A DNA stretch of 61,417 bases from an uncultured Acidimicrobiales bacterium (GCA_938015295.1 CALLQB010000046.1:1-61417), one strand, 5' to 3'; shown: positions 26,794 to 35,250, counted from the first letter of the stretch. The notes: a model not told the origin generated them from the letters alone. Numbers and translations are program-made.

Positions 26794-29082
26794 TTAGTCC
26801 TCGTGGAGGGCGAGAGCGATGCGAGTTAGCGGATCGATTGCGGCCCCCTCTGGAACCTCTATCTCTGCATAGTGCAGGGTGCCGGTGAACGTGAACGGCA
26901 CCTCGTAACGATCGGTAACCGGAAAGCCCCGGTCGTAGCCGAGGCAGAGGCCGGTGCCGCCGACCTGCAACATGGCAAGGGGAACACCCCGCTCCAGACT
27001 CCCTGAGCCGATAACGTCGCCGTCTTCGAGAAGCTCTGCGGTAAAGACCTTGTCTGCATCAGCCGTGAGGCGAAAACCCAACGAGGTGCTCGATTCGCGG
27101 AGAGCACGATCGGCAGTGACGTGTGTTGGCTCACCAGCACTGTTGAACACAAACGTCAGCATGCCATTGGCGATGTAGAGCGCCCAGCCTTGTGTCCAGT
27201 CGCCGATTGCGCAGAGAACGCCGGCCCGGTCGGCGCCCGGGTCGACCGAAATGGTCATGGTCCCGCCATCGACCAGTGCCGGCAATGCCTCGTCGGTGAT
27301 TGGATGCCCGCCAGGGCGAAACACTCGCCGCGTATGCGTGCTGATGCCGGGCTCGCGGAAGTGTGTCTCGGTCTCGCCCGGGCGTGGATCCCAGCCACCG
27401 AGCAACGGAAAGACGTTGTTGCGTTCTGCCTCGGCGTGCCATTCGTTCTTTAGGCGGTCGAGCACGTCTGGGTTTGCCGCAGCGACATCGTTTGTCTCCG
27501 CGAAATCGTTGGCCAGATCGAACAGGTGCCATTGATCGTCGGCGTACGCCCGGCTGCCTTCGAGCAGCCGAGCCTCGTCGAGCAGTAGCGGCATGATGTG
27601 ATTGGTGGTTGCCTTCCACTCGTCGGAGAAGATGCCGCGGGAGCCCATCATCTCGAAGTACTGCAACGACCTCGGATTGGGCGCCGATGCGTCGTTGAAC
27701 GTCGCAGCGATCGATGTGCCATCCACCGGCTGTTGATCGACGCCGTCGACCGCATCGGGGATTTCGAGGCCGCAGACGTCCAAGATCGTCGGCATAAGGT
27801 CGACGATGTGGCAGAACTGCGAGCGCACCTCGCCGGCCGCCTCGATCCCGTCGGGCCAGTGCACGACCATCGGCGTTCTGGTCCCGCCCAGCCAGGCATA
27901 CCGTTTCCACAGACGCAGTGGGGTGTTTCCTGCCCACGCCCAGCCCCAGGCGTAGTGGTGGTAGCCGCGAAAGCCGCCCCAGTCGTCGAACCCCGCCAAA
28001 TTCGCTTCTCGGCTCTCGGGGAGACGCTGAGTGAAGTGGTGTTCGTTGATGGCTCCGATTTCGCCACCTTCGGCGCTGGCGCCGTTGTCAGACGTGACGA
28101 TGAAGAGTGTGTTGTCGAGCTCGCCCATTTCGCGAAGAAACTCGACGAGCCGTCCAACCTGCGCGTCGGTGTGGGTGAGGAATCCGGCGTACACCTCGTG
28201 CATGCGTGCGTAGAGTGCTCGGTCTTGCTCGTCGAGTGTGTTCCAGTCAGGGATCCACGAAGGCCGTTCGGTAAGCGTTGTGCCTTCGGGGATGACACCG
28301 GCCTCAACTTGTTTCGCGAAGATGCGCTCTCGCATTGCTTCCCAGCCATCATCGAACTTGCCCCGGTACGGCTCGACCCATTCGGGTGCCACGTGATGAG
28401 GCGCATGCATGGCGCCGGGCGTGAAATACAGATAGAACGGCTTGTCCGGGGCAACCTGCTTCTGGTCGAGGAGATACGTGATGGCCTGGTCGGCCATGTC
28501 TTCGGTGAGGTGATACCCCTCTTCGGGTGTCTTGGGCGGATCCACCGGATGGTTGTCGCGGGTGAGGTTTGGAGTCCACTGGTTCGTGTCGGCGCGCAAG
28601 AAGCCGTAGTACTGCTCGAAGCCTGTACCGAGCGGCCACTGGGTAAAGGGTCCGGCGTGGCTGCGTTCGCCGTTGGGCGTGAGGTGCCACTTGCCGACAG
28701 CGAAGGTGTTGTACCCGCTGTCGCGCAACAGGCGCTGCATGGTCGCTGCCGACTTCGGGAGACGCGACGTGTAGCCGGGGGCGGTGGTTGCGCCGTCGGC
28801 GACACCTCCCATGCCGACCGCATGATGATTTCGGCCGGTCATCAGCGCTGCACGGCTACTCGAGCAAATCGACGTAACGTGGAACCGGTTATAACGCAGA
28901 CCGCCTGCCGCCAAAGCGTCAATATGTGGGGTTTGGATTTCGGATCCGAACGCACCGAGTTGCGCAAAGCCCACATCGTCTAGCAGCACGACGACCACGT
29001 TGGGTGTGGTCGACTTGGGCCGGTCGGGCCCTGCAGCCTCAACAAACGAGCTCTTGGCGTGGTCAGACAAGGCGATCCCCAA
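26794..29082 (-). CDS. Arylsulfatase (type I sulfatase family) with a non-canonical active-site motif
   Basis: A 762-residue alkaline-phosphatase-fold sulfatase: 'PNVVVVLLDDVGFAQLGAFG' (metal Asp pair), the nucleophile region 'SICSSSRAALMTGRNHHAVG', 'VGKWHLTP', 'GAMHAPHHV', and 'TSDNGASAEGG' (late Asp-Asn metal ligands). Cys73 would be converted to formylglycine, but the C-x-P-x-R signature reads C-S-S-S-R. The length and C-terminal beta domain match the large mycobacterial-type arylsulfatases. The substrate is unknown. The start is TTG 29082, or TTG 29070 with GGGG upstream. A near-perfect 19-bp palindrome lies 13 bases upstream. Confidence 0.85.
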   Translation of the reverse strand: MGIALSDHAKSSFVEAAGPDRPKSTTPNVVVVLLDDVGFAQLGAFGSEIQTPHIDALAAGGLRYNRFHVTSICSSSRAALMTGRNHHAVGMGGVADGATTAPGYTSRLPKSAATMQRLLRDSGYNTFAVGKWHLTPNGERSHAGPFTQWPLGTGFEQYYGFLRADTNQWTPNLTRDNHPVDPPKTPEEGYHLTEDMADQAITYLLDQKQVAPDKPFYLYFTPGAMHAPHHVAPEWVEPYRGKFDDGWEAMRERIFAKQVEAGVIPEGTTLTERPSWIPDWNTLDEQDRALYARMHEVYAGFLTHTDAQVGRLVEFLREMGELDNTLFIVTSDNGASAEGGEIGAINEHHFTQRLPESREANLAGFDDWGGFRGYHHYAWGWAWAGNTPLRLWKRYAWLGGTRTPMVVHWPDGIEAAGEVRSQFCHIVDLMPTILDVCGLEIPDAVDGVDQQPVDGTSIAATFNDASAPNPRSLQYFEMMGSRGIFSDEWKATTNHIMPLLLDEARLLEGSRAYADDQWHLFDLANDFAETNDVAAANPDVLDRLKNEWHAEAERNNVFPLLGGWDPRPGETETHFREPGISTHTRRVFRPGGHPITDEALPALVDGGTMTISVDPGADRAGVLCAIGDWTQGWALYIANGMLTFVFNSAGEPTHVTADRALRESSTSLGFRLTADADKVFTAELLEDGDVIGSGSLERGVPLAMLQVGGTGLCLGYDRGFPVTDRYEVPFTFTGTLHYAEIEVPEGAAIDPLTRIALALHED

Positions 29083-29094
29083 AACAATTGAACC

Positions 29095-29113
29095 TGATCA
29101 CAATTTGTAATCA
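29095..29113. promoter_or_regulatory. 19-bp operator-like palindrome upstream of the arylsulfatase
   Basis: TGATCACAATTTGTAATCA is symmetric over 19 bases except two mismatched pairs (the central base is unpaired). This size and spacing are typical of TetR or GntR family operators. It lies 13 bases before the TTG 29082 start, so binding would block transcription or initiation. Confidence 0.5.
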
Positions 29114-29190
29114 CCTGAGACTCAAGCAGCCAGATGTTGAATCGTCAAGATGACAGAACATCAACGACAAAGCCACCCGTCGGGATCGCT

Positions 29191-30597
29191 TTATGGCGCG
29201 TGACTTTCGGCAGGATTGGTCTCTGCCGCGGCAGTTGTCGGGGTAAGAAACGAACAGAGCGCAAAGACGATGAGGCCAAGAACCACCAGAGCCCAAACGG
29301 GCAGAAGGTTTGTCGCCACCTCGCCGATCTTGCCCGTTTCGAGAAGTGCAACAACCAACGCTGATCCGAGCGAACCGCCGACACGGTGGAACGTCTGCAG
29401 AATGGCGGTCCCCGTTCCGACGATGGCGGGGCCCAAGGTACTCGTACCCACCGATGTGCCGTTGGAAACGACCGTTGCCATACCGATGCCCGCACAAAAG
29501 ACCGCTGGCAACAGCAACAAATTATTCGCCGTCTCACCAGCGGTCAGCCCAAAGGTGGTGAAACCTACGCAGAAGACCGCTGCACCGGCCATCATCACGC
29601 CGCGATAACCGCGAGCGTCAGCAGCGCGGCCGGCAGCTCGGGCGAAGAGCATCATCGTCCCCGGCATCAGCGTTAGCATTAGGCCGGTACGGATCAGGTC
29701 TTGTTCCCACACGTCGGTGGCATAGCTGAGCAACGTGAGCCACATGCCGTAGAACATCATTGACGAGGTGAATCCAATAGCGGTGCTGAGAGCAAAATTG
29801 CGGTGGCGAAACAGTTCCAGCGGAACAGTCGGATCTTCTTGGGTTCGCGAGCGAACGATCACGAAATACATGAGAGCCAGCCCAACTGCGAGACAGCCGA
29901 CGGTCCGAAGACTCGACCAACCCCAATCGTTTCCTTCGAGCAACGTGAGTACGACCAAGCTCAGGCCGACCATGGCCGAAACGGTGCCGACATAGTCGAT
30001 TGGAGCACGGTCGGTTGCGACGAAGTCTGAGCGCCATCCGACCTTTCCAAGCACCGCAACGCTGGCCGATGCCACTGCCGTCGCAACGAACATGAATCTC
30101 CAAGTTGTGACCTCGACAAGGCCCGAGGCCAACAGCGGACCGACGACGCCCGACGTCGCTGTCCAGAACGCCCAGGTGCCGAGCGCTGTGGCTAACCGTT
30201 CGGGTTTCGTGACCCGAACGATGATGGCAATCGAACTTACGGCAAGTCCGGAAAGAAACCCTGCGTGCAAACCTTTGGCCACCACGAGCAACGTGAGCGT
30301 CGGCGCTGCGGCTCCCAACAACGCAGCGCCGGTTGCCCCGATGGCAGACACGACCAGAATCCGGTTATGGCCGAACCGGTCGGCGAGTCGTCCTGCCTGA
30401 AGCAGCACCGCAGCGCTGACGATCCCGACAATCGTCAGGAACCACGACGCCGAGGCAGTATCGCCGTCGGCGAGGCCAGAACGAATCGCGGGAAAGATAA
30501 AGAACGCGGAGGTTGCATCGAGCCCCGCAACAAAGCCCGACAAAAACGACGCCCTGAGCAGGCGATTGGAGAGGCTATCGATACCGGACGTGTCCAT
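29191..30597 (-). CDS. MFS transporter, DHA2 (14-TM drug exporter) type
   Basis: 468 residues with about 14 hydrophobic segments. 'QAGRLADRFGHNRILVVSAIGA' is motif A between helices 2 and 3, and 'GLHAGFLSGLAVSSIAIIVRV' resembles motif B/C of the EmrB/QacA group. Proton-driven export of organic cations or drugs is the usual role; the substrate is unknown. ATG 30597 is divergent from the fatty-acid hydroxylase gene. The sulfatase start is 109 bases downstream of its stop, so they are separate units. Confidence 0.86.
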   Translation of the reverse strand: MDTSGIDSLSNRLLRASFLSGFVAGLDATSAFFIFPAIRSGLADGDTASASWFLTIVGIVSAAVLLQAGRLADRFGHNRILVVSAIGATGAALLGAAAPTLTLLVVAKGLHAGFLSGLAVSSIAIIVRVTKPERLATALGTWAFWTATSGVVGPLLASGLVEVTTWRFMFVATAVASASVAVLGKVGWRSDFVATDRAPIDYVGTVSAMVGLSLVVLTLLEGNDWGWSSLRTVGCLAVGLALMYFVIVRSRTQEDPTVPLELFRHRNFALSTAIGFTSSMMFYGMWLTLLSYATDVWEQDLIRTGLMLTLMPGTMMLFARAAGRAADARGYRGVMMAGAAVFCVGFTTFGLTAGETANNLLLLPAVFCAGIGMATVVSNGTSVGTSTLGPAIVGTGTAILQTFHRVGGSLGSALVVALLETGKIGEVATNLLPVWALVVLGLIVFALCSFLTPTTAAAETNPAESHAP

Positions 30598-30720
30598 GAC
30601 GTCTACCTGTCTACTGCCCAGGTGGTACGCGCAGTGAAACGACGTACCAGGCTGCCTCGACTATTTCGTGGCCATGTCGTCAGATACGCTGCCCGTCTGT
30701 CACATCTCGCAAGGATGACC

Positions 30721-31653
30721 ATGTTTCAACGACTACGGCAGCTCATGGCCGCAAACGCGACACGGGCTGCGATCCCGGTCTTCCTCGGCACTATTGCCAT
30801 CGAGTACCTCTCACTGCGCCGCCGAGAGACCGTCGAGCTCGACTCACCGTCTAGCGATCCCAATGCACAAAGCCCGGTGGGCTACGACAACCGCGACGCA
30901 GCGGCGTCGATGGCAATGGGCATGGGGAGTCTCGTCGTCAACGGCTTTGCGGCCCAGCTCCTAGCACCAGTTGACGAACGGCTCTTTCGACATCGCAGAT
31001 TTTCCGTCGGGAACCGTCGGATGGGATTCGTAATGGCGGTGCTCGCCTGGGATTTCCTCTACTACTGGGACCACCGCTGGAGCCATGAGCGACGGATTCT
31101 CTGGGCATCGCACGTCAACCACCATTCGAGCCAGCGGTACAACCTGTCGACCGCACTTCGACAATCTTGGACCGGGTTCATCGTCCATTGGGTATTTACG
31201 CCCATGCTGCTTGTTGGGTTCGAGCCTCGGCAGGTCGCTCGCGCTGGAGAACTCAACCTCCTTTACCAGTATTGGGTGCACACCGAGACTATCGACCGCC
31301 TGCCCGCCAAGATGGAAACCGTGCTCAATTCGGCCTCACATCACCGGGTGCATCACGGAACAAACCCGCAGTACCTCGACAAAAACTATGCAGGCATCTT
31401 CATCTTCTGGGACCGACTCTTCGGTACCTTCGAGCCCGAAGCCGAACGGGTGCGTTACGGTCTGACGAAGAACATCGCGACGTTCAATCCAGTGCAGATC
31501 GCATTTCATGAATGGGCATCCCTGGCAAGCGACATCGCTGCAGCCGACTCGTGGAAAGACCGGGCCTGCTATCTCCTCGCAGCCCCGGGGTGGTCACCAC
31601 CAGCCGAAAAACTCATGCACCAAGCAGGCGGGCAACAATTCAGAATCTCGTGA
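30721..31653 (+). CDS. Membrane di-iron fatty acid hydroxylase / sterol desaturase family
   Basis: 310 residues with membrane segments near the N-terminus and at 'MGFVMAVLAWDFLYYW'. The histidine boxes of the superfamily are 'DHRWSHE' (HxxxH), 'HVNHHSS' (HxxHH) and 'HHRVHHG' (HxxHH), which bind two irons. These enzymes hydroxylate or desaturate lipids with O2. I chose ATG 30721 because AAGGA lies five bases upstream; ATG 30715 is in frame. The stop codon and last codons lie inside the third 51-bp palindrome, so that element supplies the end of the protein. Confidence 0.87.
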   Translation: MFQRLRQLMAANATRAAIPVFLGTIAIEYLSLRRRETVELDSPSSDPNAQSPVGYDNRDAAASMAMGMGSLVVNGFAAQLLAPVDERLFRHRRFSVGNRRMGFVMAVLAWDFLYYWDHRWSHERRILWASHVNHHSSQRYNLSTALRQSWTGFIVHWVFTPMLLVGFEPRQVARAGELNLLYQYWVHTETIDRLPAKMETVLNSASHHRVHHGTNPQYLDKNYAGIFIFWDRLFGTFEPEAERVRYGLTKNIATFNPVQIAFHEWASLASDIAAADSWKDRACYLLAAPGWSPPAEKLMHQAGGQQFRIS

Positions 31654-31693
31654 CCCCAGGCGACAAATCCTGTCGCCGTGGGTCACGAGATTC
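31643..31693. repeat. 51-bp palindromic element, copy 3
   Basis: GAATCTCGTGACCC (31643-31656) pairs with GGGTCACGAGATTC (31680-31693), and the inner GGCGACA/TGTCGCC pairs around AATCC. The TGA at 31651-31653 is the stop of the hydroxylase gene, and the element also abuts the stop of the convergent esterase at 31704. Confidence 0.85.
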
Positions 31694-31703
31694 CGCCCTG
31701 GGG

Positions 31704-32792
31704 CTAGAGGTTGTTGGCAAAGCTGTTGATGTCGCGAATCGTTCCTAGGTACACCTCGGGCATGGCGTCGCGGAACAGGCAATCACCGGCGTGGCAGGTG
31801 CCGTTGACGGTGCGGCTTGAGGCGGATACGCCAGCGGCGAGCAGTTTGCGGAAGTACGCCAGACCTTCGTCGCGAAGCGGGTCGAGTTCGTTGACCGAAA
31901 TGCAATGTGGCGGCAGGCCTTGAAGATCCTCGACCGATGCCCGGTATGGCCAAGCGAGCGGGTTGGTGTCGTCGGCCCCGTCGGGGCTGTACATACGAAC
32001 CATCGAACCCATCATTGCGCAGCTCAAGAAGTACTCGTCGTTCTCCCAAAGCGAGGGAAGGGCCGGGTCCTTCTCGGCATAGGCCCCAGAGATGTAGGGG
32101 CACTGTGCGTAGACGCCATCGATCATGTCGACCACACCCTCGCCGTTGGCCTTGAGCGCGGTGGCCAGTGAGAGGTTTCCTCCACCCGATTCGCCCGAAA
32201 CGACGATCTTGGAAATGCCCAAGGCCTCGCGATTCTCATGCGCCCAGACCACACCGCTGAAGCAGTCGTTAAGCCCTGCTGGAAACGGGTTCGGGCCGAG
32301 CTTGCCAGCCCCATTGCGGAACTCGACACCGATGACCACGAGACCGGTTGCGGCCAACTCATCGCGCCACCGCACGTAGCCGGGGTCGGCTGCTTCCATG
32401 ATGACCATACCCCCGCCGTGGCAGTGCACGATGGCAGGTACCGGGCCCTCGACATCGGTCGGCGTGTGAACGTAGACGCTGATGTCGTTGCCATCGATGC
32501 CTCGGATGATCTCTGTTCGACGGTCGACGTTTTCTATAGCGGGAGCGTTCGTAGCGAAGATGCCGCCGAGGAGGGCGAAACCCTCTTCGGCCGCCAGCGC
32601 ATACTCAAGCAAGGCTTCGTTCGGCGAGTTGATATCGACCGGAGCAGCCTCGGGGGCGACATCGAGGCCAACCGGGGCCATCGCTGCAATCATGCGAGGA
32701 TCGGCCCGCGGATCGGTCTTGATCTCCATAGTCGGATCGCCGAGTCGGCCAGGAAGAACCGGAAGAACCGGAAGAATAGGTGCGTCGCTCAT
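31704..32792 (-). CDS. Alpha/beta hydrolase, hormone-sensitive-lipase (fold-3) esterase
   Basis: 362 residues with the HSL-family oxyanion motif 'HCHGGGMV' and the nucleophile elbow 'SGESGGGN' (GxSxG). 'NELDPLRDEG' gives the catalytic Asp and 'CHAGDC' the His. It would hydrolyse short or medium acyl esters or lactones. The N-terminus 'ILPVLPVLPG' is a 9-bp DNA repeat (near 32750-32778) facing a second 9-bp repeat in the divergent gene. ATG 32792 has GGAGGATCC upstream. Confidence 0.86.
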   Translation of the reverse strand: MSDAPILPVLPVLPGRLGDPTMEIKTDPRADPRMIAAMAPVGLDVAPEAAPVDINSPNEALLEYALAAEEGFALLGGIFATNAPAIENVDRRTEIIRGIDGNDISVYVHTPTDVEGPVPAIVHCHGGGMVIMEAADPGYVRWRDELAATGLVVIGVEFRNGAGKLGPNPFPAGLNDCFSGVVWAHENREALGISKIVVSGESGGGNLSLATALKANGEGVVDMIDGVYAQCPYISGAYAEKDPALPSLWENDEYFLSCAMMGSMVRMYSPDGADDTNPLAWPYRASVEDLQGLPPHCISVNELDPLRDEGLAYFRKLLAAGVSASSRTVNGTCHAGDCLFRDAMPEVYLGTIRDINSFANNL

Positions 32793-32824
32793 CGATGGAT
32801 CCTCCCAGACGACGATGAAGCGCG

Positions 32825-32875
32825 CAATCTCGTGACACAGGGCGACAAAGTATGTCGTCTGGGGTCACGAGATTC
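32825..32875. repeat. 51-bp palindromic element, copy 4
   Basis: CAATCTCGTGAC (from 32825) pairs with the GTCACGAGATT stretch at 32864-32874, and the inner GGCGACA/TGTCGTC pairs with one G-T around AAGTA. Unlike the other copies it lies between divergent gene starts (32792 and 32923), so it is not placed to terminate either neighbour. Confidence 0.82.
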
Positions 32876-32922
32876 CGCCCGCTACTGTCGGACGGGTGCG
32901 CGATATGAGTGACGTGACGTAG

Positions 32923-32976
32923 ATGACTGGGACGACTGGGACGACTGGGATGAGTGGGATGACTGGGGTGCGTGGG
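32923..32976 (+). repeat. 9-bp tandem repeat carrying alternative start codons
   Basis: Six 9-bp units (ATGACTGGG, ACGACTGGG twice, ATGAGTGGG, ATGACTGGG, GTGCGTGGG) cover the first codons of the proline-racemase-family gene. Units 1, 4, 5 and 6 begin with ATG or GTG in the same frame, so any of them could start translation. Confidence 0.75.
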
Positions 32977-34008
32977 GAGTTGCCATTTGTTACTGGTCCT
33001 ATCGAGGTCGTTGGTTGTCACGCCGCCGGCGAAATCGGCGATGTCATCGTTGCGGGAGTGTCGCCGCCAGAAGGCGCCACGTTGTGGGAACAGGCGCGTT
33101 GGATCCACGCCGACCAACGTTTACGTCGCCACATGCTCAACGAGCCTCGAGGCGGTGTGTTCAAACACGTGAACCTTCTCGTGCCACCAGTCGATTCGAG
33201 AGCCGACGTGGGTTTCATCATCATGGAACCGATGTCAACACCGCCAATGTCGGGTTCCAACTCGATCTGTGTGACCACTGTCGTCCTCGAGACAGGCATC
33301 GTCGAGATGACCGAACCAACCACGACGCTGCTACTCGAAGCCCCCGCTGGCCTGGTCGAAGCCACCGCTACCTGCCGCAACGGCAAGGTCGAACAGGTCA
33401 CCGTGCGCAACGTCCCCGCACTAGTCGTCGGGCGTGATCTCAAGCTCGAACTTCCCGACAAGGGCACCCTGCGGGTCGACACGGCCTGGGGCGGCGACAG
33501 CTTTGTTCTGGTCGACGCCGCCGACCTCGGTATCGACATCGAGCCCGAGAATGGTCGAGAACTCGCGCAATTCGGCGCTCAGGTGCTCAACGCTGCAAAC
33601 GAACAGCTGACCTTCTGCCACCCAGAAAACGACTGGGCACGCTTTTCGTTCTGTCAGATCGCCGGACCGCTAGAACGACGCGACGAGGGGGTGTTGGGCA
33701 TGCGAAACACCGTCGTTATCGAACCGGGCAAACTCGACCGTTCGCCCACGGGCACCGGGGTTTCAGCCCGGATGGCGCTCTTGCACGCGCAAGGACACAT
33801 GAAGGTAGGCGACGAATTGCGGATGCGGTCGGTCATCGACAGCGAGTTCATTGGCCGGATCGATTCCGAAACAAGCGTTGGGCAGGTGCCGGCCATCGTT
33901 CCGCTTATCACCGGCACCGCCTGGCGCACCGGGCACTACACCTACCAACTTGATCCGACCGACCCGTGGCCACTCGGCTACCGGGTAACCGATACGTGGC
34001 CAGCATGA
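32923..34008 (+). CDS. Proline racemase family protein (hydroxyproline epimerase/dehydratase-like)
   Basis: 361 residues from ATG 32923, but the real start may be any of the repeat-borne starts up to GTG 32968. 'MEPMSTPPMSGSNSICV' and 'RSPTGTGVSARMALLHAQG' are the two active-site loops. The two catalytic Cys of proline racemase are Ser110 and Thr here; a Thr at the second site is known in trans-3-hydroxy-L-proline dehydratases. 'AWGGDSFVLVDA' and 'DPWPLGYRVTDTWP' are family landmarks. I infer dehydratase or isomerase action on a hydroxylated proline rather than racemisation. Confidence 0.84.
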   Translation: MTGTTGTTGMSGMTGVRGELPFVTGPIEVVGCHAAGEIGDVIVAGVSPPEGATLWEQARWIHADQRLRRHMLNEPRGGVFKHVNLLVPPVDSRADVGFIIMEPMSTPPMSGSNSICVTTVVLETGIVEMTEPTTTLLLEAPAGLVEATATCRNGKVEQVTVRNVPALVVGRDLKLELPDKGTLRVDTAWGGDSFVLVDAADLGIDIEPENGRELAQFGAQVLNAANEQLTFCHPENDWARFSFCQIAGPLERRDEGVLGMRNTVVIEPGKLDRSPTGTGVSARMALLHAQGHMKVGDELRMRSVIDSEFIGRIDSETSVGQVPAIVPLITGTAWRTGHYTYQLDPTDPWPLGYRVTDTWPA

Positions 34009-34116
34009 GTACTCCATCCAACGCTAACTGCTCAGTGTTTTGTGGTGGGGATGGAGCAACCGAACACGGGCTGCCAACGTGATCGCTGGGGCGGCCGAAT
34101 ACGTGGCAAACCGGTG

Positions 34117-35040
34117 CTACAGGTGGGCGAGCACGAAATCGAGACCAGCGCCGACGGCCGCGACCTGAGCCTCGATGCAGGTCTCGTCGGTAGCGTTCGG
34201 GCTGTCCGGGTAGACCTCGGTTGTCGTGGTGAAGCGGGCCCCCGTCATCCCGGCACACAATCCGAGCTCGACCTTCGGATAGTTGATGACACCGCGCTGG
34301 GTGACAGCGCTGCCGATGATCTTGCCCTCGTCGTCGGCAGGCGCAATATGGGTCACCTTCTCAACACCAGCGATGATTGCCGCCTGAAACTCGGGCTGAG
34401 GGTTTTCGGTATCACCAACGGTGTAAAAGCCGTCGGGTATCAGCCCCGGTTCTGAGGCCTTGCCGTCGCGTGCAGCGGCCGCTGGCCGGAACTCGCTCTC
34501 GTCGCTGTCGGTCGTTTCGTGTAAATCAAGGTGCACCAGCCAGCTGTCGCCAAACCGCTCTTCCTCGCCGATGAACGCCATGAGTTGTGCGGCTTCTTCT
34601 GACGGACTGTTTGCGTAGAAGGACCGGTTGGGATCGAGGCAGTTTGGGTTCCACCGGTTAACGACCTCGTACCCCCACGGGCTCACGCAGGGAGCAACGA
34701 CGAGATTCAGGCGGTCCAGATATGAAGATGCGGTGGTTTGCAAGAACCGGAGCGCGCCCTGCACTCCGCTGGTCTCGTAGCCATGAACGCCGCCGGTAAT
34801 GAGCGCCCAGGGCGCAGTCGGGTCCGCCGAACGAAGCGTTGACGCCAGCAGCGGATAGCGATCCTCGTCAATCGGAAGCGCGCCGTACTGCGCTACCCCA
34901 AAGTCGTCGTCAAGCGCTTCGAGTTTGGCCAACACCTCGTCTGCGTAGCTCCGCTGAATGTGGCGAGAGGCAAACCACGCCCTCTTGTCGGTGCTGGTCC
35001 AAGGCTGGCCGGGGATTCCAATTGGATAGAAGCGCTCCAT
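34117..35040 (-). CDS. M14-family zinc carboxypeptidase-like protein
   Basis: 307 residues with the M14 zinc ligands: 'GGVHGYETSG' (HxxE) and the later His in 'VHLDLHETTD'. 'NCLDPNRSF' corresponds to the substrate-binding Asn-Arg pair, and 'TTTTEVYPDS' carries the likely catalytic Glu. There is no signal peptide, so it acts in the cytoplasm, possibly as a small-peptide or amide hydrolase related to succinylglutamate desuccinylase. It starts at ATG 35040; its stop faces the proline-racemase-family gene. Confidence 0.78.
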   Translation of the reverse strand: MERFYPIGIPGQPWTSTDKRAWFASRHIQRSYADEVLAKLEALDDDFGVAQYGALPIDEDRYPLLASTLRSADPTAPWALITGGVHGYETSGVQGALRFLQTTASSYLDRLNLVVAPCVSPWGYEVVNRWNPNCLDPNRSFYANSPSEEAAQLMAFIGEEERFGDSWLVHLDLHETTDSDESEFRPAAAARDGKASEPGLIPDGFYTVGDTENPQPEFQAAIIAGVEKVTHIAPADDEGKIIGSAVTQRGVINYPKVELGLCAGMTGARFTTTTEVYPDSPNATDETCIEAQVAAVGAGLDFVLAHL

Positions 35041-35170
35041 AGATGCCGAACCTAGCGTGTCACGCCGACCACGAACTGATGCGTGCCGACATACGTCGCC
35101 GACACGGACTTGTCAGCTGCGTAAGCTTTTGACGTTCAGCACCGGAGTAGGGTCAGCGCGGCTGTGGAAG

Positions 35171-35186
35171 AGGTCACACGTGACCT
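35171..35186. promoter_or_regulatory. Operator-like palindrome
   Basis: AGGTCAC-AC-GTGACCT is a perfect 7+2+7 inverted repeat in the region between the M14 gene and the VOC gene. No linked regulator is seen. Confidence 0.4.
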
Positions 35187-35233
35187 ACCCCCCCCAACCC
35201 CCCGGAACCTGAAACGCTACCAGTCGACTCTTG

Positions 35234-35250
35234 CGCTACACTTTGTAGCG
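35234..35250. promoter_or_regulatory. Operator-like palindrome near a possible promoter
   Basis: CGCTACA-CTT-TGTAGCG is a perfect 7+3+7 inverted repeat. It lies 155 bases upstream of the VOC gene. A third partial site (ACGCTACC) is at about 35213. This could be a repressor site controlling the rightward transcript. Confidence 0.45.

Noticed and set aside
27598..28983. Long reading frame (461 codons) on the plus strand
   Set aside because: It is exactly opposite the arylsulfatase gene, which has clear catalytic motifs; it lacks a ribosome binding site and has no domain-like pattern. It is a high-GC shadow frame.
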